64,000 bases of DNA from Pectobacterium sp. A5351. Lineage in GTDB: Bacteria; Pseudomonadota; Gammaproteobacteria; Enterobacterales; Enterobacteriaceae. Made by a program: the position numbers and the translations under genes. Each line of letters starts with the position of its first letter. Within the stretch, counting starts at the first letter, position 1. The notes beneath the pieces are model-generated. The model saw only the letters and a program-made list of their open reading frames with translations. It was not told where the DNA came from and did no database searches. Of this stretch, positions 19,114-30,813 are shown one piece after another. Location of the stretch: the NCBI RefSeq assembly GCF_028335745.1, contig NZ_CP116477.1, positions 2,356,001-2,420,000 of the forward strand, read 5' to 3'.

Positions 19114-20118
19114 CTACTCCTCGCGCGTTAAGCCAAAGTGCCGATAGGCATGCTGTGTCGCTATCCGACCGCGCGGCGTACGCTGAATGAACCCTTGCTG
19201 AATCAGAAACGGTTCCAACACGTCTTCAATGGTTTCACGTTCTTCGCCAATCGCTGCCGCTAAGTTATCCAGCCCAACGGGGCCGCCCATGAATTTATCG
19301 ATAATCGCCAACAGCAGCTTACGGTCCATATAGTCAAAGCCTTCGGTGTCCACCGCCAGCATATCCAGCGCCTGTGTCGCCACATCACCGGTAATCGCCC
19401 CTTCCGACTTAACTTCGGAAAAATCGCGTACCCGGCGTAATAGCCGGTTGGCAATACGCGGCGTGCCGCGAGCACGACGGGCCACTTCAAGGGAACCTTC
19501 CTGCGTCAGATCCAGCCCCAGACACTGTGCGCTGCGGCCAACGATATACTGTAAATCCGCCACATTATAAAACTCCAGACGCTGCACAATGCCGAAACGA
19601 TCGCGCAACGGCGAGGTTAACGAACCTGCACGCGTCGTTGCACCAATCAGCGTAAAAGGCGGTAAATCGAGTTTGATCGAACGGGCAGCAGGTCCTTCAC
19701 CGATCATGATATCCAACTGATAATCTTCCATCGCCGGATACAGCACTTCTTCCACAACGGGCGACAGACGATGAATTTCATCGATGAACAGCACATCATG
19801 CGGTTCGAGATTAGTCAGCAGTGCTGCGAGGTCGCCGGCTTTTTCCAGCACCGGGCCTGACGTTGTGCGCATATTCACGCCCATTTCATTGGCGACAATA
19901 TTCGCCAGCGTCGTTTTACCCAGACCGGGAGGACCAAAAATGAGCAGATGATCCAGCGCATCCCCGCGTTTGCGGGCGGCTTGAATGAAAATTTCCATCT
20001 GCTCACGCACCTGCGGCTGGCCCACATATTCTTTCAGCAGCTTAGGGCGCATCGCTCGGTCGAGAAATTCTTCTTCGGGAATAGCGTCAGCGGAAATTAA
20101 ACGATCGGCTTCTATCAT
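19114..20118 (-). CDS. ruvB: Holliday junction branch migration helicase RuvB
   Basis: A 334-residue AAA+ ATPase that drives branch migration with RuvA. Walker [10 protein letters not shown] (about residue 60), Walker [12 protein letters not shown], sensor [10 protein letters not shown] and arginine finger region, then the winged-helix DNA-binding end ([10 protein letters not shown]). The start at 20118 ([11 protein letters not shown]) matches E. coli; the open frame runs 10 codons further into ruvA's end. ruvA lies 7 bp upstream on the same strand, forming the ruvAB operon. Confidence 0.97.
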   Translation of the reverse strand: MIEADRLISADAIPEEEFLDRAMRPKLLKEYVGQPQVREQMEIFIQAARKRGDALDHLLIFGPPGLGKTTLANIVANEMGVNMRTTSGPVLEKAGDLAALLTNLEPHDVLFIDEIHRLSPVVEEVLYPAMEDYQLDIMIGEGPAARSIKLDLPPFTLIGATTRAGSLTSPLRDRFGIVQRLEFYNVADLQYIVGRSAQCLGLDLTQEGSLEVARRARGTPRIANRLLRRVRDFSEVKSEGAITGDVATQALDMLAVDTEGFDYMDRKLLLAIIDKFMGGPVGLDNLAAAIGEERETIEDVLEPFLIQQGFIQRTPRGRIATQHAYRHFGLTREE

Positions 20119-20125
20119 GAATACC

Positions 20126-20743
20126 TCACAGCGCCGCGCGCAGTGCATCCCTGATTAGAGTTTCACAGTCAGCGTCGGGACGCGCAATCTTGGAAATCAT
20201 GCGGCTGGCTTCCTGTGGTTTATAGCCCAGCGCAACCAGTGCTGCTGCGGCTTCCGCTTCAGGATCGCTAACACGGCTGTCTGCGGCAGCGGGTGACGCC
20301 AGCGGAATATCGCTGACCGGATTAAACAGATCGCCGCTCAAGCCTTTGAAGCGATCTTTCATTTCAACAACCAGTCTTTCCGCCGTTTTCTTACCGACGC
20401 CAGGGAGTTTAACCAGCGCACCGATTTCTTCGCGTTCAACCGCGCTGACAAACTGCGTCGCAGACATCCCGGAGAGAATCGCCAGCGCCAGCTTTGGCCC
20501 AACGCCATTCACTTTGATCAGTTCACGGAACAGCGCCCTCTCCTGCTTATCATTAAAACCGAACAGCAGTTGCGCATCTTCGCGGACAACGAAATGGGTA
20601 AAAATAATCGCTTCCTGATTGAGCTCAGGGAGTTCGTAAAAGCACGTCATCGGCATATGGACTTCGTAACCCACGCCGTTAGCTTCTATCAGCACCTGCG
20701 GCGGCTGTTTTTCCAGGATAATGCCTCTGAGACGACCTATCAC
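20126..20743 (-). CDS. ruvA: Holliday junction binding protein RuvA
   Basis: A 205-residue protein with domain I OB-fold ([20 protein letters not shown]), helix-hairpin-helix domain II (about 70-140, with the motifs [14 protein letters not shown] and [13 protein letters not shown]) and a C-terminal RuvB-binding domain III after the acidic linker. It tetramerises on four-way junctions. The start is a GTG at 20743, preceded by AAGGAAG at good spacing; the frame continues 66 codons upstream without homology. Control is by LexA if the palindrome at 20810 is functional. Confidence 0.95.
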   Translation of the reverse strand: MIGRLRGIILEKQPPQVLIEANGVGYEVHMPMTCFYELPELNQEAIIFTHFVVREDAQLLFGFNDKQERALFRELIKVNGVGPKLALAILSGMSATQFVSAVEREEIGALVKLPGVGKKTAERLVVEMKDRFKGLSGDLFNPVSDIPLASPAAADSRVSDPEAEAAAALVALGYKPQEASRMISKIARPDADCETLIRDALRAAL

Positions 20744-20773
20744 GTTGCGCTTCCTTTTACTTAGGGAATGAAT

Positions 20774-20797
20774 GGCTTGAAGTATGACGAGTATATA
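20774..20797 (-). repeat. ERIC end fragment
   Basis: GGCTTGAAGTATGACGAGTA then TATA is the last 24 bp of an ERIC element. It sits between the ruvC terminator and the ruvA start, probably a footprint of a lost or truncated copy. Confidence 0.55.
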
Positions 20798-20799
20798 AC

Positions 20800-20833
20800 A
20801 TAAAAAAGGCTGGATGAATATCCAGCCTCCTGT
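20800..20833 (-). terminator. ruvC terminator hairpin
   Basis: On the minus strand GGCTGGAT, ATTC, ATCCAGCC is followed by TTTTTTATG, a textbook intrinsic terminator directly after the ruvC stop codon. It overlaps the LexA-like palindrome at 20810-20825. Confidence 0.75.
20810..20825. promoter_or_regulatory. LexA (SOS) box upstream of ruvAB
   Basis: CTGGATGAATATCCAG has the CTG-N10-CAG form of a LexA box and resembles the E. coli ruvA operator core (CTGGATATCTATCCAG). It lies 67 bases before the ruvA GTG. The same bases form the ruvC terminator stem. Confidence 0.7.
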
Positions 20834-20834
20834 T

Positions 20835-21356
20835 TCAGCGCAGTCGTCCTGCCAGCGGATTCGCTTTCGCCGCCGATGTGCGCAGCAGACTTTGACTAAA
20901 GTGGCAATGGGTGATGGCAATAGCCAGCGCGTCGGCGGCATCCGCCTGTGGACTGGCCGACAATTTCAGCAGCGAGCGAACCATATGCTGCACCTGCTTT
21001 TTATCCGCCGCCCCCGTCCCTACCACGGTTTGTTTAACCAAACGCGCGGCGTACTCAAACACGGGCAGATCCTGATTCACCCCCGCGACAATAGCCACAC
21101 CGCGCGCCTGCCCCAGTTTCAAGGCTGAATCTGGGTTTTTCGCCATGAAAACCTGCTCAATCGCCATACAGTCTGGGCGAAATTGCGTGATGATTTCACT
21201 CACGCCTGCGTAAATCAGCTTCAGTCGCGTGGGCATATCATCCACCACAGTACGGATACAGCCGCTGCCGAGATACGTCAGATGACGCCCCTGCTGACGG
21301 ATAATGCCATAGCCCGTCACGCGCGAACCGGGGTCGATGCCGACTATTATTGTCAT
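20835..21356 (-). CDS. ruvC: Holliday junction resolvase RuvC
   Basis: A 173-residue RNase H-fold endonuclease that cuts junctions held by RuvAB. Acidic active-site residues are Asp7 ([13 protein letters not shown]), Glu66 (MAIEQVF) and Asp138/Asp141 ([12 protein letters not shown]). Start ATG at 21356. It is upstream of ruvAB in the same direction but separated by a terminator, so ruvC is not in the SOS unit, as in E. coli. yebC lies upstream. Confidence 0.97.
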   Translation of the reverse strand: MTIIVGIDPGSRVTGYGIIRQQGRHLTYLGSGCIRTVVDDMPTRLKLIYAGVSEIITQFRPDCMAIEQVFMAKNPDSALKLGQARGVAIVAGVNQDLPVFEYAARLVKQTVVGTGAADKKQVQHMVRSLLKLSASPQADAADALAIAITHCHFSQSLLRTSAAKANPLAGRLR

Positions 21357-21425
21357 AGTGCTACGATCGCTCCGCCGATTCGCCCGTGTAGGTAGTCGCT
21401 TCTATTCTGCATTACCGACCTGCCA

Positions 21426-22169
21426 TTACAGCAGTTCAGCCACCTCATCGGAGATATCACCGTTGTGGTAAACCTCCTGCACATCGTCGCAATCTTCCAG
21501 CATGTCGATCAGACGCATCAGCTTCGGTGCCGTTTCCTCATCCATATCCGCCTTGGTGGACGGAATCATCGATACTTCAGCCGATTCTGCTTTCAGACCC
21601 GCTGCATCCAGCGCGTCTTTCACGTTACCGAACGTTTCCCACGGCGTGAAGACGTCAATCGCACCGTCGTCGTACGTCACAACATCGTCCGCGCCCGCTT
21701 CCAGCGCCGCATCCATCACCGCATCTTCATCCAGACCTGGCGCGTAAGAAATAACGCCTTTCTTGGTGAAAAGGTACGAAACGGAACCATCAGTCCCCAG
21801 GTTACCACCGGTTTTTGTAAACGCATGGCGTACTTCGGAAACGGTACGGTTACGGTTATCACTCAGGCACTCCACCATGACAGCCGTGCCGCCCGGGCCG
21901 TAACCTTCATAAATGATGGTTTCCATGTTGGCATCTTCGTCACCGCCGACGCCACGGGCAATCGCGCGGTTCAGGGTATCGCGCGTCATGTTGTTGGACA
22001 GTGCTTTATCGATCGCGGCGCGCAGACGTGGGTTAGAACCCGGATCGCCACCGCCCAGACGGGCTGCGGTAACCAGTTCGCGGATAATCTTGGTAAAGAT
22101 TTTACCGCGTTTGGCGTCCTGTGCTGCTTTACGATGCTTTGTGTTCGCCCACTTACTATGACCTGCCAT
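21426..22169 (-). CDS. yebC: YebC/PmpR-family regulatory or translation factor
   Basis: A 247-residue member of the YebC (TACO1) family with the invariant N-terminus [20 protein letters not shown] and the acidic C-terminal domain. Family members have been described as transcription regulators and as factors that relieve ribosome stalling; the role here is not known. It lies 69 bp before ruvC, the usual gene order, and nudB is 23 bp upstream on the same strand. Confidence 0.95.
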   Translation of the reverse strand: MAGHSKWANTKHRKAAQDAKRGKIFTKIIRELVTAARLGGGDPGSNPRLRAAIDKALSNNMTRDTLNRAIARGVGGDEDANMETIIYEGYGPGGTAVMVECLSDNRNRTVSEVRHAFTKTGGNLGTDGSVSYLFTKKGVISYAPGLDEDAVMDAALEAGADDVVTYDDGAIDVFTPWETFGNVKDALDAAGLKAESAEVSMIPSTKADMDEETAPKLMRLIDMLEDCDDVQEVYHNGDISDEVAELL

Positions 22170-22192
22170 AAAAATCTCCGAAAAAAGCCTGT

Positions 22193-22660
22193 TCAGGCCG
22201 GATAAATAACAAATTCCTCAATCGCCTGCCGGTTGCTCCAGGACTTGGTCAACTGTGCCGCGTGGGGCACATCCAACCACTGGTAGGCAAGATGCTCGGA
22301 TAATTGCACCTCGCGCTCAGCAGGTAACGCCAGACAAAACCAGTGTTCGGTATTGTGTGTTACTCCCGGCGCATAGCGACGTCTCAAATGAGCAAATAGC
22401 TCAAACTCAATACAGCGCTGACAGTCAAAGAGTGATAACGCTTCTGCGGATATATCAATGTTAACTTCTTCTTTGACTTCACGCTGTGCGGCATACGGTG
22501 CACTTTCCCCTTCTTCTATACTGCCGGTTACCGACTGCCAGAATTCAGGATCGTCACGCCGCTGCAACATCAGCACCCGCCCGGTGTCACGGGCATAGAT
22601 CACCACCAGAACCGAAACGGGTCGCTTATATACCATCTTATTCGTTCTCGGATTTTCCAT
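22193..22660 (-). CDS. nudB: Dihydroneopterin triphosphate diphosphatase
   Basis: A 155-residue Nudix hydrolase that removes pyrophosphate from dihydroneopterin triphosphate in folate synthesis. The Nudix box spans [14 protein letters not shown] and REVKEEV. The C-terminal [13 protein letters not shown] matches E. coli NudB. The start at 22660 overlaps the end of aspS by 23 bases; a second ATG at 22636 (MVYKRPVS) aligns better with E. coli's N-terminus and could be the true start. Confidence 0.93.
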   Translation of the reverse strand: MENPRTNKMVYKRPVSVLVVIYARDTGRVLMLQRRDDPEFWQSVTGSIEEGESAPYAAQREVKEEVNIDISAEALSLFDCQRCIEFELFAHLRRRYAPGVTHNTEHWFCLALPAEREVQLSEHLAYQWLDVPHAAQLTKSWSNRQAIEEFVIYPA

Positions 22661-24434
22661 CCTGAGCCGCTTTCCCTTTTACGACAACCGCAATGGCAAG
22701 CTCTTCCAGCGAAGCCGGGTTGGCGAAGCTTGGCGCTTCCGTCATCAGACAGGCGGCTGCCGTTGTTTTCGGGAAGGCGATAACGTCACGAATGTTATCG
22801 GTGCCCGTCAGCAGCATCACCAGGCGGTCAAGACCAAACGCCAGACCGGCATGCGGCGGCGTACCATATTTCAGCGCGTCCAGCAGGAAGCCGAATTTCT
22901 CACGCTGCTCTTGTTCGGTAATCCCCAGAATGCTGAACACGGTTTGCTGCATATCACCGTTGTGAATACGCACAGAACCGCCACCCACTTCATAACCGTT
23001 AATCACCATGTCATAGGCGTTGGCAATCGCCGAAACCGGGTTGGCAGCCAGTTCAGAAGGCAGCATGTCACGCGGTGCGGTAAACGGATGATGCATCGCA
23101 GCCAACCCGCCTTCGCCATCTTCCTCAAACATCGGGAAATCGACGACCCACAGCGGTTCCCAGCTATTGTCTTTCGTCAGGTTCAGATCGCGCCCCAGCT
23201 TGAGACGCAGCGCACCCAGCGCGTCGGTCACCACTTTCGCGCTGTCTGCGCCAAAGAACAGGATGTCGCCATCTTGCGCCGTGGTACGATCCAACAACGC
23301 AGACAACCTGTCTTCATTCAGGAATTTCGCGACCGGGCTTTGTACGCCTTCCAGCCCCTTGGCACGCTCGTTGACCTTGATATAAGCCAGACCTTTCGCG
23401 CCATAGATTTCAATAAACTTGCCGTATTCATCAATCTGCTTGCGGCTAAGCTGTGCGCCGCCCGGTACGCGGATAGCGGCAACGCGGCCTTTGGCATCAT
23501 TTGCCGGGCCAGAGAAAACTTTGAATTCAATGTCTTTAACCAGATCGGCAACGTCAACCAGTTCCAGCGGGTTACGCAGATCCGGTTTGTCAGAACCGAA
23601 ACGGCGCATCGCTTCTGCGAACGTCATGATCGGGAAATCGCCCAGATCGACACCTTTCACGTCCAGCCACAGTTCACGTACCAGTTTCTCCATCACTTCA
23701 CGCACCTGCGGCGCGGTCATGAAGGAGGTTTCCACATCGATCTGAGTAAATTCTGGCTGTCTGTCAGCACGCAGGTCTTCGTCACGGAAGCATTTAACGA
23801 TCTGATAGTAGCGGTCAAAACCGGACATCATCAGCAGTTGTTTGAACAACTGTGGAGACTGCGGCAACGCATAAAATTTGCCTTTATGTACACGGCTCGG
23901 CACCAGATAGTCGCGCGCGCCTTCTGGCGTCGCCTTCGTCAGCATTGGCGTTTCGATATCCAGGAAACTGTGATCGTCCATAAAGCGGCGAACAAAGCTG
24001 GTGATACGCGCACGCGTTTTCAGGCGCTGCGCCATTTCAGGACGGCGCAAATCCAGATAGCGGTATTTGAGACGGGCTTCTTCGGTGTTGGTTTGATTGG
24101 AATCCAACGGCAGCGCTTCTGAGCGGTTAACAATGGTCAGGGTACTGGCAAAAATCTCGACTTCACCCGTCGCCATATCTTTGTTGATTTGGCTTTCTGG
24201 ACGGGCACGTACTACACCGGTAAGCTGGATGCAGAACTCATTACGCAACTCGGATGCCAGTTTAAATGCGTCCTGACGATCCGGGTCAAAAAACACCTGA
24301 ACCAGCCCTTCACGGTCACGCATATCAATAAAAATCAAACCCCCCAGATCGCGGCGGCGGTTAACCCAACCGCACAATGTCACTTCCTGGCCCACATGGG
24401 ACGAATTCAACTGCCCGCAATAATTAGTACGCAT
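22638..24434 (-). CDS. aspS: Aspartyl-tRNA synthetase
   Basis: A 598-residue class IIb synthetase. N-terminal OB anticodon-binding domain (RTNYCGQL to about residue 110), then the catalytic core with motif 2 ([19 protein letters not shown]), the bacterial GAD insertion (about 290-420) and motif 3 ([13 protein letters not shown]). The ATG at 24434 follows AAAGGACATCGTG; an in-frame GTG one codon before is not needed. It is first in a run aspS-nudB-yebC on the minus strand. Confidence 0.97.
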   Translation of the reverse strand: MRTNYCGQLNSSHVGQEVTLCGWVNRRRDLGGLIFIDMRDREGLVQVFFDPDRQDAFKLASELRNEFCIQLTGVVRARPESQINKDMATGEVEIFASTLTIVNRSEALPLDSNQTNTEEARLKYRYLDLRRPEMAQRLKTRARITSFVRRFMDDHSFLDIETPMLTKATPEGARDYLVPSRVHKGKFYALPQSPQLFKQLLMMSGFDRYYQIVKCFRDEDLRADRQPEFTQIDVETSFMTAPQVREVMEKLVRELWLDVKGVDLGDFPIMTFAEAMRRFGSDKPDLRNPLELVDVADLVKDIEFKVFSGPANDAKGRVAAIRVPGGAQLSRKQIDEYGKFIEIYGAKGLAYIKVNERAKGLEGVQSPVAKFLNEDRLSALLDRTTAQDGDILFFGADSAKVVTDALGALRLKLGRDLNLTKDNSWEPLWVVDFPMFEEDGEGGLAAMHHPFTAPRDMLPSELAANPVSAIANAYDMVINGYEVGGGSVRIHNGDMQQTVFSILGITEQEQREKFGFLLDALKYGTPPHAGLAFGLDRLVMLLTGTDNIRDVIAFPKTTAAACLMTEAPSFANPASLEELAIAVVVKGKAAQDGKSENE

Positions 24435-24910
24435 CACGATGTCCTTTTACTCATCCGCCAGCTCACACGTTTTCACGCTAGACTACTTTTCACAGTAGAT
24501 CACAGCACAAAAACAGTGGCATTTTCGCTGCGCGGCATGGTTTTTCTGGATTACTGTCCGGTGAAAAAAGGTGGCTATTATAAAGGATATTCGCCCGAAC
24601 GATAAGCATGAAGGTAACGCTCTGCACCGCCGCCGCCTACTCTTTTTACGAAATTCCCTTTCCGGTTAACGGAATGTTCACTCATCGGCATAGCGTTGTT
24701 GCAAAAGTGAGTGGTAGACGAAAGCCCGCCCCATCAGCCCACAGGGACAGAACTCGCTGGCGCGCATCGCGTGAGGATTTAGGGAAACCGACCTTCTCTT
24801 TTGACAAAATCTGCTAAAGTTAATAAGTAACTTATTATTTTTATAAAAATTTTAATAAAAAGCACTTCACCATCACTGGCTAATGCGTATGGTTTACATG
24901 GAGAACACCT
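24435..24910 (+). promoter_or_regulatory. divergent intergenic region with palindromic operator-like site
   Basis: The 476-bp gap between aspS and the EAL-HDOD gene holds no convincing gene. TTGACA at 24801 could be a -35 box. The perfect 17-bp palindrome TAATAAGTAACTTATTA at 24821-24837 would cover the matching -10 region, as an operator might. The frame at 24608-24817 has no ribosome site or homology that I recognise. Confidence 0.45.
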
Positions 24911-26128
24911 ATGTATTCATTTGTTGCACGTCAACCTATTTTAAATCAATACCTCCAAACTGTTGCCTACGAACTCCTTTTTCGCATGGACGTCACCAAT
25001 AAATTTCCTAATGTCAGTCCTGAATTTGCTACCGCACAGCTTATTTCCGATCAGTTCTTAACCAATCCACTGACAAAATCCGTGGTTGAACAACCTTACT
25101 ATATTAATTTTCCCCACCAGATGCTGATCAATGGTCAGGCAGAAGTCCTGCCACAGGAAAAAGTCGTTATCGAGATTCTTGAGAATTCTCCCCCCGACAA
25201 CGATCTCTTTGTCGCCGTAAAAAAGCTAAAAAGAAAAGGCTTCAGAATTGCGCTGGATGATTTTTCGATGGATTCAGAGTGGGATCGGTTTTTACCTTAC
25301 ATTGACATCATCAAATTCGATCTCACTCTATCGACGTTTGATAATATTGAAAATTTCATCAACAGAACCTCGCCGCGCAAATTAACCTATCTGGCCGAAA
25401 AAGTAGAAACGCATGAGCAATACCTGCAAAGCAAAAAGCTGGGGATCTCACTTTTTCAGGGATATTTTTTCAGCCGTCCTGAAATGATTAAGTCGAAAAA
25501 ATTAGTCAGTAACTCCAGCAATACCATCAGGCTACTGAGAGAGGTTAATAAGCCTGAAATCAACTATGCCACGATCGAGGAATTGGTTTGTGCCGATCTG
25601 TCGCTGTATTATAAATTGATGCGCCATATCACCAATATCAAATACAACACCCGCTTTGGTATCACCGCGACCTCGATGTCTTTCCGTTCCATGGCAATGC
25701 TGCTTGGACAACGGGAACTCAAACGTTTTGTCTCGTTAATCAGCATTACCAACAGTAATGAAAATAAACCCAGCGAGCTTTATCGCACCAGTTTAATTCG
25801 CGCCAGATTCTTCGAATTATTGCACGCGTCTTTTAATCTGAAGAACGATACCACCGAGGCGTTTCTCTGTGGATTATTATCGCTGCTCGATGCCGTATTA
25901 GATTCGCCGATGCCGCTGCTGCTCTCGCAAATCGCTCTGTCGGAAAAAATTAACCAGAGTTTATTGGATCATACCGGCGAGCTCGCGCTTTATCTGACAT
26001 TAATCTCTAAATATGAACAGCAAGAGTGGGAAGAACTTGAACAGCTTTTAACGCAACTGGGTCTTGATGAAGAAAACGTCCTTACCATGATCATGGAGGC
26101 AACGCACTGGGCAGATGAGATTTTATAA
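24911..26128 (+). CDS. EAL-HDOD two-domain signalling protein
   Basis: A 405-residue protein with an N-terminal EAL domain (about 1-205) and a C-terminal HDOD domain (about 206-390), the architecture of the YuxH/CdgJ family. EAL signature positions are partly kept: YELLFR for the EAL motif, VIEILEN for the catalytic Glu region, ALDDFS for the DDFG motif, IIKFD for the K-D pair and FQGYFFSRP for the QG end. It may therefore bind or hydrolyse cyclic di-GMP, though the motifs are off-consensus. The HDOD part (ADLSLYYKLMRHI) mediates protein contacts in signalling. Homologues affect motility. It is a single gene with its own promoter region. Confidence 0.85.
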   Translation: MYSFVARQPILNQYLQTVAYELLFRMDVTNKFPNVSPEFATAQLISDQFLTNPLTKSVVEQPYYINFPHQMLINGQAEVLPQEKVVIEILENSPPDNDLFVAVKKLKRKGFRIALDDFSMDSEWDRFLPYIDIIKFDLTLSTFDNIENFINRTSPRKLTYLAEKVETHEQYLQSKKLGISLFQGYFFSRPEMIKSKKLVSNSSNTIRLLREVNKPEINYATIEELVCADLSLYYKLMRHITNIKYNTRFGITATSMSFRSMAMLLGQRELKRFVSLISITNSNENKPSELYRTSLIRARFFELLHASFNLKNDTTEAFLCGLLSLLDAVLDSPMPLLLSQIALSEKINQSLLDHTGELALYLTLISKYEQQEWEELEQLLTQLGLDEENVLTMIMEATHWADEIL

Positions 26129-26215
26129 ACGATGTCTCTCAGCTCACTCGCATGGCGCTGACAATTGCGCGATAATCAGCGCCATTCTATTGAGGTTTAC
26201 TGACGTGATGGTACG

Positions 26216-27031
26216 ATGATGTACATCGGATTACCGCAATGGCAGCATCCGGCATGGAGTCGGTTAGGACTCAACGATCTTGCCGACTACAGCCGCTATT
26301 TTACCTGCGTTGAAGGTAACACTACCTTTTATGCGTTGCCTTCACGTGAGGTCGTCGGGCGCTGGCGCGATATGACGCATGATGACTTCCGCTTTTGCTT
26401 CAAATTTCCCTCAACGATCAGCCATAAAGCCGCCTTGCAGAACTGCGACAGCGATGTCGGCCTTTTTTATCAATGCCTTGAACCGATTGCCCACCGTATC
26501 GGACAGCTCTGGCTACAGCTTCCCGCCGCCTTCGGCCCCGCGCAATTGCCTGTTTTGTGGCGCTTTCTTGATGCCTTGCCGCAGGGATTTAGCTACGGCG
26601 TGGAAGTACGTCACCCGCTATTTTTTGCCAAAGGCGATGAAGAACGCGCGTTGAATCAGGGGCTACAGCAGCGCGGTCTTAATCGCGTGATTCTCGACAG
26701 TCGTCCGGTTCACCACGCCGTACCAGAGAGCGCCGCCATGCGCGAAGCCCAGCGGAAGAAGCCCCGCGTGCCGGTACATGCCGTGCTGACGGCCACGCAG
26801 CCGCTGATTCGCTTTATCGGCAGTGAAACGCTGGAAGAAAATCTTCGCTGGTTCGAGTCATGGCGTAACAAGTTGCCGCAATGGCGTGAAGCGAATCCCT
26901 TCTTCTTTATTCACACACCGGATATCGGTGATGCCCCACCGCTGGCGCAGCAGCTTTGGCCTTTACTCGCCGAGATCGACCCGACATTTCCGCCCCAGCC
27001 GGATTGGCCACAGCAGGCGACGCTCTTTTGA
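26216..27031 (+). CDS. yecE: DUF72 family protein YecE
   Basis: A 271-residue TIM-barrel-like DUF72 protein. The family N-terminus IGLPQWQHPAW, the segment EGNTTFYALPS and FRFCFKFPSTISH are conserved. The biochemical function of this family is unknown. The gene precedes yecN and cmoAB as in E. coli, but the gaps are over 150 bp. Two adjacent ATG codons (26216 and 26219) could both start the protein. Confidence 0.92.
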   Translation: MMYIGLPQWQHPAWSRLGLNDLADYSRYFTCVEGNTTFYALPSREVVGRWRDMTHDDFRFCFKFPSTISHKAALQNCDSDVGLFYQCLEPIAHRIGQLWLQLPAAFGPAQLPVLWRFLDALPQGFSYGVEVRHPLFFAKGDEERALNQGLQQRGLNRVILDSRPVHHAVPESAAMREAQRKKPRVPVHAVLTATQPLIRFIGSETLEENLRWFESWRNKLPQWREANPFFFIHTPDIGDAPPLAQQLWPLLAEIDPTFPPQPDWPQQATLF

Positions 27032-27186
27032 TCCACCCGCTACTGGCATGTGTTAGCCCGTTTGGTTATAAACAATTTTACAACGCAGCGCATTTCCGCT
27101 AAAAAAATCGGCCTTTACAGGCGACAGTTGCGTTAGGTAAAGCTATTATTCTGCAAGCCGTTTTCGGTTAGGTTACGGAGTAAAAC

Positions 27187-27582
27187 ATGGTAAGTGCGCT
27201 CTATATCGTGCTTGGCGCAATCTTGTTGATAAAGCTGTCTATTGATGTTGTGAAACTCAGAATGCAGTATCGCGTGGCCTATGGCGACGGCGGATTTTAT
27301 GAATTGCAAACGGCGATCCGGGTACATGGCAATGCGGTGGAATACATTCCGATTGCGGCGATTCTGCTGGTGCTGATGGAAATGAACGGCGCCCTTATCA
27401 TCATGATCCACTTCTGCGGCATTTTATTGATCGCCGGGCGTTTAGTTCACTACTACGGCCTTCGGCATCGCGAATTCCGCTGGCGGCGTTCAGGTATGGC
27501 GGCAACCTATGCCTCGCTCATCCTGATGATTGCAGCAAACCTCTATTATCTCCCCTGGGATCTGGTTTTCACGCTGTATTGA
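27187..27582 (+). CDS. yecN: MAPEG-superfamily membrane protein YecN
   Basis: A 131-residue inner-membrane protein with four predicted membrane segments (residues about 2-22, 56-75, 77-96, 104-127) and the conserved MAPEG residues around IRVHGNAVEYIPI and GRLVHYYGLR. Relatives include microsomal glutathione S-transferases, but the bacterial YecN role is not known. GGTTACGGAG lies 9 bases upstream. A 10-bp imperfect hairpin follows at 27613-27641. Confidence 0.92.
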   Translation: MVSALYIVLGAILLIKLSIDVVKLRMQYRVAYGDGGFYELQTAIRVHGNAVEYIPIAAILLVLMEMNGALIIMIHFCGILLIAGRLVHYYGLRHREFRWRRSGMAATYASLILMIAANLYYLPWDLVFTLY

Positions 27583-27612
27583 TGGCATGAAACAAGAACG
27601 AGACCTGTTCCT

Positions 27613-27641
27613 CCCGGATGCACGGAATTTATGCGTCCGGG
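27613..27641 (+). terminator. hairpin after yecN
   Basis: CCCGGATGCA, loop, TGCGTCCGGG forms a GC-rich stem in the yecN-cmoA gap. No T-run follows, so termination is uncertain. Confidence 0.4.
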
Positions 27642-27712
27642 AATCAAAAGCCGCGTCCATAACCCTACGCCGACACAATGTGAAAGGTGAAGGCTACGGC
27701 GTATTCTGCTAG

Positions 27713-29478
<1,766 letters not shown>

Positions 29479-29492
29479 CTGCTGCGCCAGAT

Positions 29493-29520
29493 AAAAAAAG
29501 CCCCAACAACACGTTGGGGC
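29493..29520 (-). terminator. terminator serving cutC
   Basis: GCCCCAAC, loop AACAC, GTTGGGGC; on the minus strand the stem is followed by TTTTTTT. It lies between convergent cmoB and cutC and best fits minus-strand transcription. Confidence 0.75.
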
Positions 29521-29642
29521 CTGGTACTTGCCATGCAAACCGACAGGTATGCTGCGCGGCAAAATTGAAGAATGATAATGTCGTGTTGATTACAATGCTG
29601 TTTACGCACTACGCATATCGCCACACCATGACATTCCTGATG

Positions 29643-30401
29643 TCATGACACGTACTGCATTCCACAATCCGGGCTGACCGCCCGTTTCATTGCTGCCACT
29701 ACATCGCCATCCACGCAATACTGGCTAAATTCGTCTAGCTCTGTATCAGAACACATCGACACGCCGATTTTTCGGTAGCGCATAGGGGATGACATCCATT
29801 GACCAGCGGAACTGTGCAGTTCCCGAATACCGGCCTGCTGAAATTTGTGCAAGTTAGTCAGCCGCACGCCGGAGCCCGCCATAATGATTGGACCGCGACT
29901 GGCCTGTGTTAGTTCACGTAATAACCACAACCCATTCTCCGCCGTCTGCTGCTGCCCAGAGGTCAATATGCGCGATACGCCAAGTTCAGTGAGTTGTTCC
30001 AGCGCAATGTAAGGGTTCAGGCACATATCGAACGCGCGATGAAAGGTCACCGCCATTCCCTGAGCGACCGCCATGATTTCGCGCATTTTGGGTAAATCAA
30101 TATGTCCTTCCTCATTCAGCACACCGACAACGACGCCGGGAAACCCCATCTCGCGAATATGCTCAATATCATATTTGATGGCAGCCAATTCTGTCGCGCT
30201 GTAGCAAAAATCACCGCCTCTCGGGCGCACAATCGGGTGAACAGGAACCGCAACTTTTTCACGGGCACGACGCAGCGCACCATAAGATGGCGTTAATCCG
30301 CCTTCTCGTTGTCCAGCACAGAGTTCAATCCTATCAGCCCCAGACTGCGCTGCTGTTATGGCACAATCAACGCTATAACAGCATACTTCCAGTTTCGTCA
30401 T
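29643..30401 (-). CDS. cutC: CutC family protein
   Basis: A 252-residue TIM-barrel protein of the CutC family with the conserved [31 protein letters not shown] and [11 protein letters not shown]. Named for copper homeostasis in E. coli, though that link has been questioned; the enzymatic role is unknown. It is monocistronic, with the terminator at 29493 downstream. The ATG at 30401 is preceded by GGAGGAGC. Confidence 0.94.
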   Translation of the reverse strand: MTKLEVCCYSVDCAITAAQSGADRIELCAGQREGGLTPSYGALRRAREKVAVPVHPIVRPRGGDFCYSATELAAIKYDIEHIREMGFPGVVVGVLNEEGHIDLPKMREIMAVAQGMAVTFHRAFDMCLNPYIALEQLTELGVSRILTSGQQQTAENGLWLLRELTQASRGPIIMAGSGVRLTNLHKFQQAGIRELHSSAGQWMSSPMRYRKIGVSMCSDTELDEFSQYCVDGDVVAAMKRAVSPDCGMQYVS

Positions 30402-30589
30402 CGCTGCTCCTCCATGTAAACTCTCAAACTACTTTTTTTCTTCATTAGCGAGAAATCGGCGAATCATCAGGCCGATTAAAGTAATAACTATGGCATTCAC
30501 ATTCATATCGTGAGGAGACAGGAGTCACAATGAGCGCGATAGATTGCCGAAATAAACATGACATAATCCACAGTTTTATTAATCTGTTC

Positions 30590-30717
<128 letters not shown>

Positions 30718-30813
30718 AGTAGAAGAAAATGGCATGAATAACGTGACATGCCATTTTACCTTTCAGTCAATGTTATCTTTCTGATTACTCAACAAACGTA
30801 CTCATCACTATTT

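Noticed and set aside
21465-22205. Plus-strand open frame of 246 codons opposite yebC
   Set aside because: Antisense shadow of a highly conserved gene; composition rich in Arg/His/Cys and no family motif.
22851-24122. Plus-strand open frame of 423 codons opposite aspS
   Set aside because: It is a shadow of aspS: long only because of GC-biased third positions, with no ribosome site and no recognisable motif.
24608-24817. Plus-strand open frame of 69 codons between aspS and the EAL-HDOD gene
   Set aside because: No ribosome site and no homology that I recognise, and the residue composition looks random.
24801-24840. Possible sigma-28 flagellar promoter (TAAAGTT) before the EAL-HDOD gene
   Set aside because: The -35-like TAAAGTT is present but there is no GCCGATAA-type -10 at the right spacing.
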